Shown here: one piece after another, positions 1-11,332 of the stretch
Layout of the letters: every line of letters begins with the position of its first letter
How positions within the stretch are numbered: the first letter of the stretch is position 1
DNA from: Orbilia blumenaviensis
Lineage: Eukaryota; Ascomycota; Orbiliomycetes; Orbiliales; Orbiliaceae
Assembly: GCA_036872755.1 (NCBI GenBank)
Contig: JAVHNS010000001.1
Span: 3,348,001-3,412,000 of the forward strand
DNA: 64,000 bases
Direction: 5' to 3'
The notes under the pieces: model-generated
Database searches by the model: none
Seen by the model: only the letters and a program-made list of their open reading frames with translations
Told to the model about the DNA's origin: nothing
Position numbers and translations under genes: made by a program

Positions 1-1690
1 AAATTATCTCTAAGTAAGAGATTTTAATAAATTTTGATAAATTTTGATATTAAATATTAGTATTTTATAAAAATTTTTAAATTTAAAATTGTCTTTTTTT
101 GTAAATTTAAATAAATGTATATGTAAATTGGAGCTATGAATTAAGTTTAAATTAATTATTATAAAATAAATTAAAAACTTTCTGGAAAATATTTAAAATA
201 TATTTTCTTATGGTGAATTATTGTTGGTTTTATAATTAAAATCTAACAAATAATTATTAAAAAAAAAATTAATTAATTTAAAATTAAAATTTGATAAATT
301 TAAATTTAAACTTAATTTACTAAAATTTAAACCCTTATTAAATTTAATATTAATATAATATTTTTTATTTTTATAATTTTTTTTTTTTTTATTTTTTTTT
401 TTGGATTATTTTAATTTTTTAGATTTTTTATTTTTGTTTTGATTGTTATTTGTTTGATTATTGTTTTATTTTATGTTGTTATTTGTAATTGTTTAGAAAA
501 TTTGAAATTTGTATTCAAATTGTTTTTGTTTATGGTTTGATTTTTTAAATGTTTAGTTTTTAAATTTTGGTAATTTTAATTTAAAGTAAAAAGATGGTGT
601 TTTTAGATTTATAATAATTTTATTTATAAAAATAATTCTGTTTTTACTGTAACTTAAAGTGAATTAATATTGTTGTATGTTTTATTTAAAGATTTGTAAA
701 TTTTAATTATAGTTATTTTAAAATTTATAAAATTAATTTATAATAATTAATTTAGATTTTTTTTTTTTTTTTTTTTAAAAAGGTTTGTTTGCTATTTTGT
801 TTTTAAAATTATTAGTTTTTAATATTGGTTATAACTGGTTTATAGTTCCCAATTCCAATCCAGATTTAGAATTTAATTTTAATTTTGCTAAAAACAGCTA
901 CTTGGGTTTGGGGATTTCAGAATCAGCTATTTTCTTCTTTTTTTAAAAATACAAGTATTCTTTAATTTTATAATTTTTTCGTTGGCACCCAGTTGGATTC
1001 CATAATTTATTCCAAATTTTTGCAAAGGTTTTTGTTTTAAAAAACATCTTAAACATACCTAAGGATTTTCAAAAAATATTTAATAAATTGTTTATTTAAT
1101 GTTGATTTATACACAAATTTAATTTAATATTATGCAATACTTTGAAAATAAAATTTTTAATAAATATAATTATTATTACTATATAGTTTTTTTTTTTTTT
1201 TAATAATTACAGATAAGAAAAGAAAAAAAAGAAAATTAAGTAAAGATTAAAAAATAAATTTTTGGGAAATATCAATTGTAAAAATTTTTTAAAATTTATT
1301 TTTAATAAATTTTTAATTTTGTTTATTTTTTTATATTCTGAGATTTTTTAAAAATTTTTTCTTTATTATATATCCAAAATACTAAATTTTGAACATTCAC
1401 CATTACCAATACTGTTCATAGCTATAACTTCCCTAAATCCCACCCACAAAATTTTAGTTCCACCATCATTATAAACTAGTTTAGGTAAAACTTTAAATTC
1501 CACCCTCACCACATCAATTATAAACCAAAAGTTATACAAGATATTAAACCACCCAAACACACTTTTTAAATTCACCCAACCACTACACCAAATAAAATTA
1601 GTTATAACATAAAAATCTAACCTATACTAAAAAATAACTTCATATATATTAAAAAAGATGATCTAAATTAACTAATTTACATAAGAATAA
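1..1690. other. AT-rich gene-free block, probably RIP-mutated repeat
   Basis: The block is made almost wholly of A and T runs, with scattered G on the T-rich part (1-1340) and C on the A-rich part (about 1366-1620). No ORF longer than about 70 codons is present. Base composition changes sharply near 1690-1740, where ordinary mixed sequence begins. Known fungal biology: repeat-induced point mutation turns C:G into T:A in duplicated DNA and leaves such blocks. The reading as a RIP-mutated transposon or edge of an AT-rich compartment is inference. I could not recognise the original element. Confidence 0.75.
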
Positions 1691-2254
1691 ACATACATAA
1701 GGATAATAACAGATGCTACTATTTATGTGAAGGTTACCGAGGGCTTGTGGGTTGGGTTTGGGGAGAAAACAGTTTGCAAAGTACTTGCATACCTAGGTCA
1801 CTATAACCTTGCGCATGCATTCGCTTTTTTTAGGGTCAAGAGCGACGCATCAATTCCCCACGTTTTAGCCAGAGATAGGACTAGATCATAATCCAGTGGC
1901 CATCTAGCTATAGTGCTGTTCCTAGCAATTCACGTAACTCTACGACGCCAACTTTTCAGCATCAAGGGGGAAACAGCTGCGTCAATACAGAATCGATTTG
2001 AATTCATTTCATCCCGTGGTATAATATGCTATGAAGGAAAGCGCATCAGAGTGTGATCGAACCAGAGTGCAATCGCATGCAAGGTCACGCATATTTGCAC
2101 TCTAAAAAAGAACTAAGAAGGGATTGAAAGCCAAAAATGAAAAATGAAAACGCCCATAAACGCCAATTTGCAGTATTATTTTTCTTTTCACTCCCCTCAT
2201 GGAACTGCTTTTTGCCCAGGCCCTCTAAACTGACCTCCAATCATAAGTCTTCCA
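1691..2254. other. intergenic, 3' flank of the glycosyltransferase-like gene
   Basis: Mixed-composition sequence between the AT-rich block and the end of the minus-strand gene at 2255. I see no ORF, RNA gene or repeat in it. Confidence 0.6.
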
Positions 2255-4507
2255 TCAAACCTTTCCTTTTGCTTTTGCTTTTGCTTTCTCCCCCTTCACG
2301 TTAACGCTCTCGCCATTTATCTCAACGGGAACATTGTCGAGATCATCCAGGGATACTATTTTGTTGGGAATAACCTTCGGTACCCCGCCTTTTGACCCAG
2401 TAGGGGCGGTTTCCCGCCCGATAACCCGTTCCGATTTTGCTGTTTGATCACCAACACGTTCCTGCTTCGCTTTCTCCAGTTTATTTTGCTCCTTTTCTCT
2501 GTTGACCTTTTCGGATTCAGAAACCTTTTCCTGGTCATCCTTTAGCTTCTTTTTCTCTTCTTCTTTTGCCCGCTGATCAGCTTCCTCCCGCTCAGCCCTC
2601 GCCTCCTTCAACCTATTCAACTTCTGTTTTTCTCTAACTCCTTCATCCCCATCACAAAACAAATCATCGACTGAATCTTCCATTCCATCATCTTTCTTCA
2701 GACCACCGCACTTTCCCAAAATCTTCTTCTTGTAATCTATCGCTGTGGTTAACAAACCATCGAGATCGGTCTTAACTCCATCCATCCCAATCATCGTTAT
2801 CGTATTCCAAAGCGGCAATGCCCCACCAGGAAGGTGATTAAGAATATTATTGACCCCCATAACACCCTTTTCCTTTGTTCTGGCTGATACCTCAGCCTCG
2901 GCTTCGGTGTGATATACTGCCAAGGAGTCCGAGGGATCGAAGTTGGGGTATAGCATCACATATCCACCTGCTGTTAATAGTTCAATGAAGTGCTTTTTCC
3001 AACTCGCGGTGGATTTTGAAAGTGTGGCTGGTGTTGTGTAGTCTACTCCTTCGGTATAAGCTTTATCTAATCGTCTTGTCAGGTAGAGGTGCAAAAGACG
3101 CCAGTGGCTGCCGAAGAAGAGAGTTGCATGAGTTGTCGGTGCGGCATATAGATACGGAATTTTCTGGTTTCCCTTTGAATATATTGAGGCCTCGTCAAAT
3201 GGCTTGCCATCGACACGAGAGAGCGGTGCATCAAGGGAAATTCCATAGATCAAGCTGGAGTCAAGGGCGAATTGAGAACTCGAATGTTTGTATTCTAAGA
3301 TAGAGTAGAAAAGGAAGTGGTAATAGAAGGGAGAGAGTTCAATGTTAGATGAGAGGATTAAAGCGGCTGAATCTTTGCTGTTTGGGTAGAAGGATTCGAC
3401 GAGTGCAATCGGGTCGTCGTCTAGAGACGTAGATCTGGGTGATATACGATGTCGAACGAACAATCGGTCTTTCGAAGGCCAGGTGAAGCCGTTTATGAAA
3501 TTGCGAATTGTTTCGTCGGTGTCAGGGCTCAGATCAATATATAACCGAGGGAGGGGAGCGGTGAAGTAATCAGCATTTTTTAGTGACTTTAACAACCGAA
3601 TTAATTGACCGCTGTGGGAATCAGCATGGATGATAATATCGATCAAAGGCTTGTCCCAAGCAGCCAGGGCAACAGCATCCAATTTTTGGAACCAGGGTAT
3701 CGTGCTGACATCGTGGGGCAATTTGATATGTGTGATACTGAGCTCTTTTGTCTTCTGAACAATTGCCTTCTGAAACCATAGGTCCTCCCGGTCCATATCG
3801 GATACGAATACTGTTGGACCGACATATTCCTTGATATATTTCAGCCCAGACCTGAGAGATATCCCCATACGCTCGTCAGTAGATATGCTTGCGTAGTCCG
3901 GCCTGGCGTCATGTACTATCACACCACACCCCTCACTATTCATCCCATTTGCCTTCTTGAAGAATTCGATTGAGACTTCGTTCCTCCCCGCCAGAGCTAA
4001 ATGAACCACATTTTTCTTAAGAACAGACATTTCGCAGGCTACGCCAGCAAGTATAGAAGCCGTGTTCATATTGGCAGCGACGAAGACCACATGCTTATTC
4101 CGGAGCTTCGTGCTAAATCCCTGGATTTTAGCCAGTGTCTCATATAATCCTAGAAAGCGAACGGGACCGCTGTAAATGAACTTGGAGGCATTTGGATCCG
4201 TCGATTTCATCGAAGGATCTATTGGCACGGCATTATGCGACGGAGGGGCAGACGAGAATTTGTTGTCCTTTGGAGGGGTATTTGGACTAGTCGCGTGGTC
4301 CGTGCCATCCGCGAGCAGGACATCATTCCACCATTTAGAGTGGAGAAATAAGTATACAATCGTGCATATTGCGAGGAAAAAGAAGATTTGCCGTCGCTTT
4401 CGGCGAAATCTGATCGCCGACCGCCAATTATCGGTCTGGAGGGAGAGGGGTTTGGGACGACCGAAGTCGTCTTTGTCTCGATACGAAGGCGGAGTTCGGG
4501 TGGCCAT
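2255..4507 (-). CDS. type II membrane glycosyltransferase-like protein
   Basis: A single-exon gene of 750 residues. The N terminus is a basic cytosolic tail of about 40 residues (RFRRKRRQ), then one hydrophobic segment at about 41-57 (IFFFLAICTIVYLFLHS), which gives type II (signal-anchor) topology typical of Golgi/ER glycosyltransferases. The lumenal part has the fungal 'glycosyltransferase 2' pattern, including IHADSHSGQLIRLLKSL and nearby acidic residues. From about residue 600 to 690 the protein becomes a Lys/Glu-rich, coiled-coil-like region ending in KAKAKAKGKV, which is unusual for a lumenal catalytic domain. Donor and acceptor sugars cannot be told from sequence. It is divergently arranged with REX4, with about 775 bp between starts. 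Family assignment is from recalled motif similarity. Confidence 0.8.
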   Translation of the reverse strand: MATRTPPSYRDKDDFGRPKPLSLQTDNWRSAIRFRRKRRQIFFFLAICTIVYLFLHSKWWNDVLLADGTDHATSPNTPPKDNKFSSAPPSHNAVPIDPSMKSTDPNASKFIYSGPVRFLGLYETLAKIQGFSTKLRNKHVVFVAANMNTASILAGVACEMSVLKKNVVHLALAGRNEVSIEFFKKANGMNSEGCGVIVHDARPDYASISTDERMGISLRSGLKYIKEYVGPTVFVSDMDREDLWFQKAIVQKTKELSITHIKLPHDVSTIPWFQKLDAVALAAWDKPLIDIIIHADSHSGQLIRLLKSLKNADYFTAPLPRLYIDLSPDTDETIRNFINGFTWPSKDRLFVRHRISPRSTSLDDDPIALVESFYPNSKDSAALILSSNIELSPFYYHFLFYSILEYKHSSSQFALDSSLIYGISLDAPLSRVDGKPFDEASIYSKGNQKIPYLYAAPTTHATLFFGSHWRLLHLYLTRRLDKAYTEGVDYTTPATLSKSTASWKKHFIELLTAGGYVMLYPNFDPSDSLAVYHTEAEAEVSARTKEKGVMGVNNILNHLPGGALPLWNTITMIGMDGVKTDLDGLLTTAIDYKKKILGKCGGLKKDDGMEDSVDDLFCDGDEGVREKQKLNRLKEARAEREEADQRAKEEEKKKLKDDQEKVSESEKVNREKEQNKLEKAKQERVGDQTAKSERVIGRETAPTGSKGGVPKVIPNKIVSLDDLDNVPVEINGESVNVKGEKAKAKAKGKV

Positions 4508-5282
4508 TGCGACAACGGGAGGAAGGAAAGAAGTGAGGATAGCAGCGAGAAGGCTACACCGATGCCTGGCAGGAAGGCATGAATACTGTGGACAGATGCC
4601 TTTTCGGTCGGTAGCCTGCTGTAAAGAAATCTAGAGAGGATCTGGCAGTGGTGGTGGATTGAAGTCCGGGGAACGTTAACCAATGCAAATACTGTAGGTA
4701 ATCCTGGGGTTGAAATTGTCCCGCCAAAAACTCAAGGAGGCCCTCGAATTCGTGGAAATTAATAACAGTTGGCCGGCCCGTCGAGACTGTGTCGGTTTAA
4801 CGTCAACTATAATTAATATATGCAATGTTAGTCAACATGACACAGGACAAGTAAGTATGTATAGAACCAACGTCAACTTTCTTCTCAACCATCCATCGCG
4901 CCGGGTACCAGTCAGTTGATAATTAACTCTCCAACGGAAAGGCAGCTAGCTGTTTGCTGGCGGCAAGCGTTCTGAACCGTCCAGTTCATTTCAGCCTGGT
5001 CCAACGTTGGAGCTTCCGTTTTGATATTAAGCCGGCCTAGTTCAGACGGGTGCCTGTGGGTCGAGGATGAGACTAGTTCCGATTGGGTCGGCTGCAGCAT
5101 CTTCTTCGCCAAAAATCTCCACTGAAACCTTCCTTCGACATCAAACCCGCCCGGCCACCGACGACATCTCCAGTCGGGCAGCGATTCCTTGTTAGTGTTA
5201 ACGGGGACGCTGTTCGTCGCATAACTTATCGGCTTTTGCTTACGGACTCGCACTGGTGTTCCGACCGGCGATAATAGCCTCG
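4508..5282. other. divergent promoter region between glycosyltransferase-like gene and REX4
   Basis: Shared upstream sequence for two genes transcribed away from each other. Short ORFs on both strands overlap each other and look like chance frames. No clear TATA box or known operator is visible. Confidence 0.55.
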
Positions 5283-6502
5283 ATGTCCAATCCTCCAGCA
5301 TCGCTCTCCAGTAACTGGAAGGCCCTCCAAAAGTCTCTGAAGCGCAAGAGTCCAGCAGACGAAGAATCTGGGAAGTCGAAGAAATCGCCACCATCTTCCT
5401 CAATACCGGCTAAGCGGCCGAAGACCTCCGATACCACCTCTACACTCAAGAAGACTATGGCCTCAACCCCTCCAAATGGCGTCAAAAACGGCGCTAAGCT
5501 TGTTCTTAGGACCACTGCTGTCGCAAAAGCTCAAAAATCTGCAGCCTCTGGTGGATCCGTTCCCTCTATTACTACTGTATCCACTACAGTGGCAACGGCG
5601 ACAGATCTTACGTCTCGGAAATCGGCAATAGCATGGGCGAAGGACAATGACTTGGATCCAGACGCTGTAGCCGAAGCCTTCTCGTCGACACCAGCCGGTA
5701 CATCTCTCAATTCCGCAAAATCCACGGAAGCAGGACGATATATCGCTATTGACTGCGAAATGGTTGGGGTGGGACCTCCAGACCATGAATTATCGGCACT
5801 TGCCAGGGTCTCGCTTGTCAACTACAACGGCCATTGTGTTCTGGACACGTTTGTTAGGCCAAAGGAAAGAGTAACCGACTGGCGGACGTGGGTGAGCGGC
5901 GTCAGTGCAAAAGACATGGCTAAAGGTGGGTTTTCTTCCCAATAATATTGTTTTTTTCGGCTTTATCTCACATATTTTACGAATTTATAGCAATCACACT
6001 GGAAGAAGCTCAGAAAAAAGTGCACGATATCATTGACGGGAAGATTCTTATTGGGCATGCCATTCATAATGACCTAGAGGCTCTATTCCTCTCACATCCA
6101 AAACGGGACATCAGAGATACCGCCCGACATCAACCATTCCGGAAGATAGCGAAACAGAAGAATCCAGGGTTGAAAAGACTAGCGAAGGAAATTCTGGGGT
6201 TAGACATTCAAGGCGCTGCGCACAGCAGTGTGGAAGACGCTCGGGTCACAATGATGCTTTACAAAAAGGACAAAAAGGAGTTTGAAAAACTGGCAGCAGA
6301 AAAATACGGAATTTTGCAGAAGGGCAAGCAAAAGCAGATGCCCCGAGGGAATAAGAAGAAGAAGAAAAAGAAGAAAAAGCAAGCAGAGGGCAAAGAAGGA
6401 TCATCTTGCGCGACAAACGCGGCAGATATCAAGACAGATGAAAGCGCCAGCGAAGGAGACGATGATGAAGAAGACGACGATTTTGACGACTGGTTAGCGT
6501 GA
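5283..6502 (+). CDS. rex4: REX4-type 3'-5' RNA exonuclease (DEDDh)
   Basis: Two exons, 5283..5925 and 5991..6502, give 384 residues; the 65-bp intron starts GTGGGT and ends TTATAG. The exonuclease fold carries all DEDDh motifs: Exo I DCEMVG (D157, E159), Exo [12 protein letters not shown], and Exo [17 protein letters not shown] with the catalytic His and Asp. The N-terminal 150 residues are Ser/Lys-rich and contain LSSNWKALQ, as in fungal REX4. The C terminus is a Lys-rich run followed by an acidic tail, as in nucleolar proteins. Rex4 family enzymes act in pre-rRNA processing. I chose the ATG at 5283 rather than 5256 because family members begin with the LSSNWK segment close to the N terminus. 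Confidence 0.93.
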
Positions 6503-7230
6503 GGATGATGATATAGTTGACGGTTCCCTTTTTTCTTCATTATTTTATATTAAGAACCGCTGTTGCTGTGTTTGACTAGTGAGGACGAACTTGAGACCGC
6601 GCGGAAGAGGCTAAGGTTTCGGAACTTTATAGCGGCATGATACCCATATTATATTAATTAGCGACCGACCCTTGCAACTGCATCTGTTCATAACATCTTG
6701 TACTATTATAGTCGAAACATAACACTCAATACGTGCGCCCCAGTTGGTGGATGCGCATGTGCGTACGCAATTATTTCAGCTAGTTAGCCAACAGTCTACG
6801 CCGTCTACAGACAGCCAAGTCGGCACAGCGTGGTCTTTAAATGTATAAGAGTGCATGAACGGGCGCCATTAATCTCCTTCAGAACTCGCTGTTCTAGGCG
6901 CTGACTGTGGACCTTCCGTTTTCCTCGAATCGAGCCCACATTGCATTGCATTGCATTGGCTGGCTATCGTTCTGGCCGGTTCAGTTCGGCCCCCGTTCGA
7001 GTTTCTTGCTTGTTCAGGAGCCCTGGTCTTCCCTTCCCTCTCTTCTGAGTGTGTGAGTGCGTTGCTGGGCCGGACTCTCCACAGCCTGAATATCCCACCC
7101 TTCTCTTACCCTCAACCTCAGTCGCATCTCATCTCCAACTTCCATCTCATCTCCAACTTCGCTCCGAAAACCACCGCCCGTTCGCTCGCTAGTTAGCTTA
7201 CCTGTTCGTTCGTTATTTTGTCCAAGCGAT
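6503..7230. other. intergenic, REX4 3' end and F-box gene 5' region
   Basis: The last 150 bp are pyrimidine-rich, as in many fungal 5' leaders, and carry an 18-bp tandem duplication at about 7125-7160 (unit CATCTCATCTCCAACTTC). An ORF of 81 codons here is probably chance. Confidence 0.55.
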
Positions 7231-9234
7231 ATGGCGACTCCAGCCGGCGGGACGGTCGAAGTCCCGCCCTTAAATGATGGCTTCAAGGACAAACCGACCA
7301 CTGTGGAGTCTCTCCTGCAAGGGCTCTCCTTCTCCATCTCCAAACCTGCATCGACATCATTACCCTTATCCCGTCCTCGAAAGGAAACTGCAGTCATCCC
7401 GTACCTCCCGACCGAAATTATCCAGGAGATTCTCTTCTATCTCTCGCCTCACGACTTCGACTCTGCTCGGCTTATCTGTCGGGACTGGTTCCAGGCATCC
7501 AGTTGTCGCGCCTTACTTCAGCGAAACATCGATGCCCTGCATTCCCCTTCCGGTGCAACCTCCCGTTCCAACCAATGGTCCGCCCAACAGATACAAACAT
7601 TCTCCGTACTCCATCTTCGAAGATACTTCACCACTCTCGTCACAGAATGGCCTGGCAGTCGCCACCGTGTCCCTTGCCTAAAGACTCGACTTGACGCTCG
7701 CGCTCTCCTGGATATTTCGAACCCTACCAACACTCCGACCAATAATGCCAACAATAGTAATACTACAACACCCAACCAGAATGGCTATTCTCCTACCGAA
7801 TCCTTTGAATGTGTCGGCTTCTCTCGTCAGACTGGCTCCTTTGCCGCCATGGTCGTCGGCCGCCGTGCGACCCGTAAACTCTACATCTGCCGGCTTTTTT
7901 CGAAGACACATCTAACCCTTGAATTCCGACCACACCGACACTCTTGCTGCCCCTGTATCCCCGAACCAGGCCCACTATACATGATCTTCGATGTTAAAAC
8001 GGCTCTCAATCTACGAATCGTCAAAGTTGATATGGAAGAAGTGGAATCACCGTCAAGCGTTAGGGAACTATCGATTACATTCGAAAATGGCATTGTGGAA
8101 ACATACACGTTTGAAGGACTGGCGCCTCACAGAATATACCAACTCAACATCAAGGACAAAACGGTTAAAACAGCGGCTATAGCGCATAATCACGGGCCGA
8201 ACCAGAGCTGTGGGAATGCGCAATGCAAGGCTGGGGTTAGTTACGCCTTAACGAATCCGAGATATCCGAATCCATCTAGTCAGCCAGGAAATAAGATCAG
8301 AGGATTCTTGCAGGGCTTCCTACACCGCTTTCATAAGCACCCCAATGTGGGGCTTCCTACCGGTCTAGGGTGGCAACAGCAAGCGAGGGGGAATCCGGCG
8401 CTATTGGAAGTCAAGGCCGCCATGCAGCCATCCGTACCCAAGACTATGAGAGTCAAAGTTATGGATAGGGAAGAATTATGTTATGCACTCTGTGTCCCAC
8501 TCGATGTCCAGGGTAGTAACATTGCGGTCCTAGCCGTGTCGAAGAGCTCGGGCATGGTTTACGTCTGTGGGACGTCCCCGGGACTGTCTCAGTCAAAGAA
8601 AGGAAAGGACGAAACAACGGCGTATTTGCACCACTGGTTATCTGTACCTCCCAGAAAGGGCGGGAGAGGCGAGATAACCCATATTTCAATTGCCCCTCTG
8701 ATGCATTATGACGTTGGGCAGAATGACGCTTACATGGGTGTGCTGATTGGTTATGCGAATGGAGAAATATGGCTGTGGCGTATGAATCGAGAGTGGCGCC
8801 ACCTCGTTCCTGAGAGTGAACGGGGTAGGATAGATGGAGAGCAGGCGAAAACCCTTGAGAGGCCGCAGCAGACGCCATGTGTCAGTACGGCTATACCACC
8901 TCCCTTGGAAGTTCCTGTTGCTAAAGGCCAGGAACAATCTTTACCGGTGCTAAATATAGTTGCACCTGAAGGTAGGAAGGTTGAGGTGGGAGACTCAAAC
9001 GAGAAAGCATGGAAGCTTGCATATCTACCTGGACTAAAAGCATTGAATTTCGTGGCTCGGGGTGTAGTTATCCTCGCAGCAGATGGGAAGTTCGTCTGGG
9101 GATTCGATCTCAGAGAGCTGCATGGCTTCGACAAAAATACTGTCCATGTTCCCGGTGGCGGGGTGGGTATGTATGGAGCCTGGGGCGATGGCGGAGAGGT
9201 GTCTGGTTTTTTGAATTGGGGGCGCGTATGGTGA
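7231..9234 (+). CDS. F-box protein
   Basis: A single-exon gene of 667 residues. An F-box lies at about 57-100: YLPTEIIQEILFYLSPHDF, followed by ARLICRDWF. F-box proteins bind Skp1 and recruit substrates to SCF ubiquitin ligases. The remainder (about 190-660) has scattered beta-strand-rich, WD-like stretches such as GSNIAVLAVSKSSGMVYVCG and MGVLIGYANGEIWLW, which suggests a C-terminal propeller as substrate-binding domain; clear repeat boundaries are not seen. An Asn/Thr-rich insert lies at about 165-185. The family is confident at F-box level only; the target is unknown. It converges with the J-protein gene downstream. Confidence 0.85.
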   Translation: MATPAGGTVEVPPLNDGFKDKPTTVESLLQGLSFSISKPASTSLPLSRPRKETAVIPYLPTEIIQEILFYLSPHDFDSARLICRDWFQASSCRALLQRNIDALHSPSGATSRSNQWSAQQIQTFSVLHLRRYFTTLVTEWPGSRHRVPCLKTRLDARALLDISNPTNTPTNNANNSNTTTPNQNGYSPTESFECVGFSRQTGSFAAMVVGRRATRKLYICRLFSKTHLTLEFRPHRHSCCPCIPEPGPLYMIFDVKTALNLRIVKVDMEEVESPSSVRELSITFENGIVETYTFEGLAPHRIYQLNIKDKTVKTAAIAHNHGPNQSCGNAQCKAGVSYALTNPRYPNPSSQPGNKIRGFLQGFLHRFHKHPNVGLPTGLGWQQQARGNPALLEVKAAMQPSVPKTMRVKVMDREELCYALCVPLDVQGSNIAVLAVSKSSGMVYVCGTSPGLSQSKKGKDETTAYLHHWLSVPPRKGGRGEITHISIAPLMHYDVGQNDAYMGVLIGYANGEIWLWRMNREWRHLVPESERGRIDGEQAKTLERPQQTPCVSTAIPPPLEVPVAKGQEQSLPVLNIVAPEGRKVEVGDSNEKAWKLAYLPGLKALNFVARGVVILAADGKFVWGFDLRELHGFDKNTVHVPGGGVGMYGAWGDGGEVSGFLNWGRVW

Positions 9235-9855
9235 ATTCGTGATACTAACGTTTCATATTTTTTTTCTCACGTCGGCATGGCAGTTATTCTCTCGGTTCAT
9301 GCATGATTCTCTTTTTTTTTTTTCTTCTTCTCCTTTCGATTCATGTCCTTGATGGTATTTCCTTATGTTTATGATACCCTGGGATGATTTACTTTTTGCG
9401 CTATCATTTGGTCCGGTGTCATTGAAAAGTCATTTTTTTTTTATTTTTTTTTTATTTTTTTTAATTCCTTCTTGATGATTAGCAAGACGGTTGCGAGATA
9501 ATGTAATATAATACAGGTACGACTAATTCACCACCACCATTACTATAGACAACTATTCAATGATATGGCTTCATATCATTCCTTTTTCAATGCCTCACAT
9601 ATTCATTCATGATAAGACAATTAAATACAAGAACGCCCCCCATTGTGACCGAAAAGCTTTTGCCCTAGAGAAATAGAAGACAAGACTAAGTTCCCAGATC
9701 AAGCCCATACCCTATCCGCCATAAAAAAAAAACAAAATGAGAAAGCCCGCCCGAAGAAATTCCGTATCGTCATGAGAAATAGCAAAAGGCAAATAAACGG
9801 CGAAAATAGTAGTAGAAAAAGAAGAAGGAATAGAAAGAGAAATATGCATGCAGAA
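9235..9855. other. convergent 3' intergenic region
   Basis: T- and A-rich sequence with several poly-T runs (9311-9322, 9430-9465), consistent with the two facing 3' UTRs. Nothing else recognised. Confidence 0.6.
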
Positions 9856-11332
9856 TTACTGCCAATGCCGCCGCCTCCCGGCTGTACTTGCGCCAGCACT
9901 TCTAGATCGAGCCTGACTACTCCCTCCGATTCCCATATCGTGGTCACTCAACCCATTCCTTGGATCGCTCTTCTTTTTATACTCAATATCCTCGGCCTCA
10001 TCTTCAGCACTGCTCCCCACCAGCAACTCCAGCACTTTAAACACCCTATCGTTCAAAATCCCACCAACTTTCATCTCCTCCTCCGGCGGCCTCCCAATAG
10101 CAGTCCATCCTGCCGTCTTAGCCCTCCACTCCCTCTCCTTCCGTCTCCTAAGCGCCAATTCAATCCTAACCGGAATCGCCAACGTCGTCCTAACCAGCTG
10201 CATGGTAACTCTAACCCTCCCCCTAACATCCAAATACCCCAACGCCATCAACCGTTTCTGAACCCTATGTATCCTCCCCAACTCAATCGATATCAAAAAC
10301 GCATAAACCCTCGTCGTGATAACCAACTGCCTGATCCTAAAAAACGCAGATTCAATCCCATCGATTACATCGTTACTAACAAGGTTTGGATAACTACGGT
10401 TGAGGGTTTCGAGAAGCTGTCGGACGTGAGCGAAGTCGCCGTCCATGAATTCGGCGAAGATGCTTTCTACGGCGGAACGGAAGGATATTTCACCATCCAG
10501 AAAGGGGGCGGGTCCTCTGTCTGAGGCGAATTTGGAGGCGAGGATTGGGTCGCGGGAGGCGCGGTCGTAGGTTCGACGGGAGGAAGGGGATTTTAGGACG
10601 TCGAAGGCGAAGCCTAGACGTTGGAAGGCGCTAGATGTTTTTAAAAGCTTGTTAGTAACTTTTGTGATAATAAGATATAGAAGTATCGGATGAAGGGGTA
10701 GTAGTTACCTTGTAGAGTCAGGGTGGTATGGAATCTTATCTGGGTGACATATCTTTCCACGTTCGAGATAGCACCGTCGAATTTCGGCGGGCGACGCATT
10801 TCTGGGCGCCCCTAGGACTTTGTACAACTGTTACACAAAGAATTGTTAGTTAACTATAATTCGTACGTAGTATGATATTTGAGCGCTAAGAATCCCTGCA
10901 TTTTTGTGTGAAGATGTATGGAAGGGATTTGCGAAAGCCACGGCGAGGAAAAGGACAACGTCGTGGCCAGTAGACTCATTGAATACATGAAAATATATAT
11001 ATATATATTTGAGGGATAGTAAGATGAAATTGAAAATGAAAAGACAAAGATAGGAAGCGGGGAATACCTACATCATCCTCATTCAAGATCTCTATAATCG
11101 GTTACATAAACCGTCGTTAGCATTCTAAGATCATCATGCAGAACTGAAAGACACCAACGGTTTGTAGTTAAACGCCTCAGAAAACAAGAAGATAGTAGAA
11201 AGGAAAACCCAACGACATTTTGGCAAAAAAAATATTAATAAAAGAATTAATAAAAATACCTTCAATCAGCGACGCTTTCGCAATCGCTCGAGGTGAAAGA
11301 GGCTCCTCCTGCCCTGCCCTTTCGGCGCTCAT
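9856..11332 (-). CDS. J-domain (DnaJ-like) co-chaperone
   Basis: Four exons on the minus strand: 11332..11260, 11091..11072, 10827..10709, 10630..9856, giving 328 residues. Exon 2 is only 20 nt. The J domain begins at about residue 32 (LYKVLGAPRNASPAEI) and holds the essential HPD at 59-61 (ERGKICHPDK), continuing into exon 4 as FAFDVLKSPSSRRTYD. HPD stimulates the ATPase of Hsp70 partners. The C-terminal 200 residues are helical and basic in places (RIELALRRRKEREWRAK); no zinc-finger or Gly/Phe region is seen, so this is a type III J-protein. No transmembrane segment or signal peptide is evident. Splice phases close exactly across all four exons. The client and location are unknown. Confidence 0.88.

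Noticed and set aside
5256..5282. Upstream ATG for REX4
   Set aside because: Adds nine residues not expected in the family; the ATG at 5283 fits better, though it cannot be excluded.
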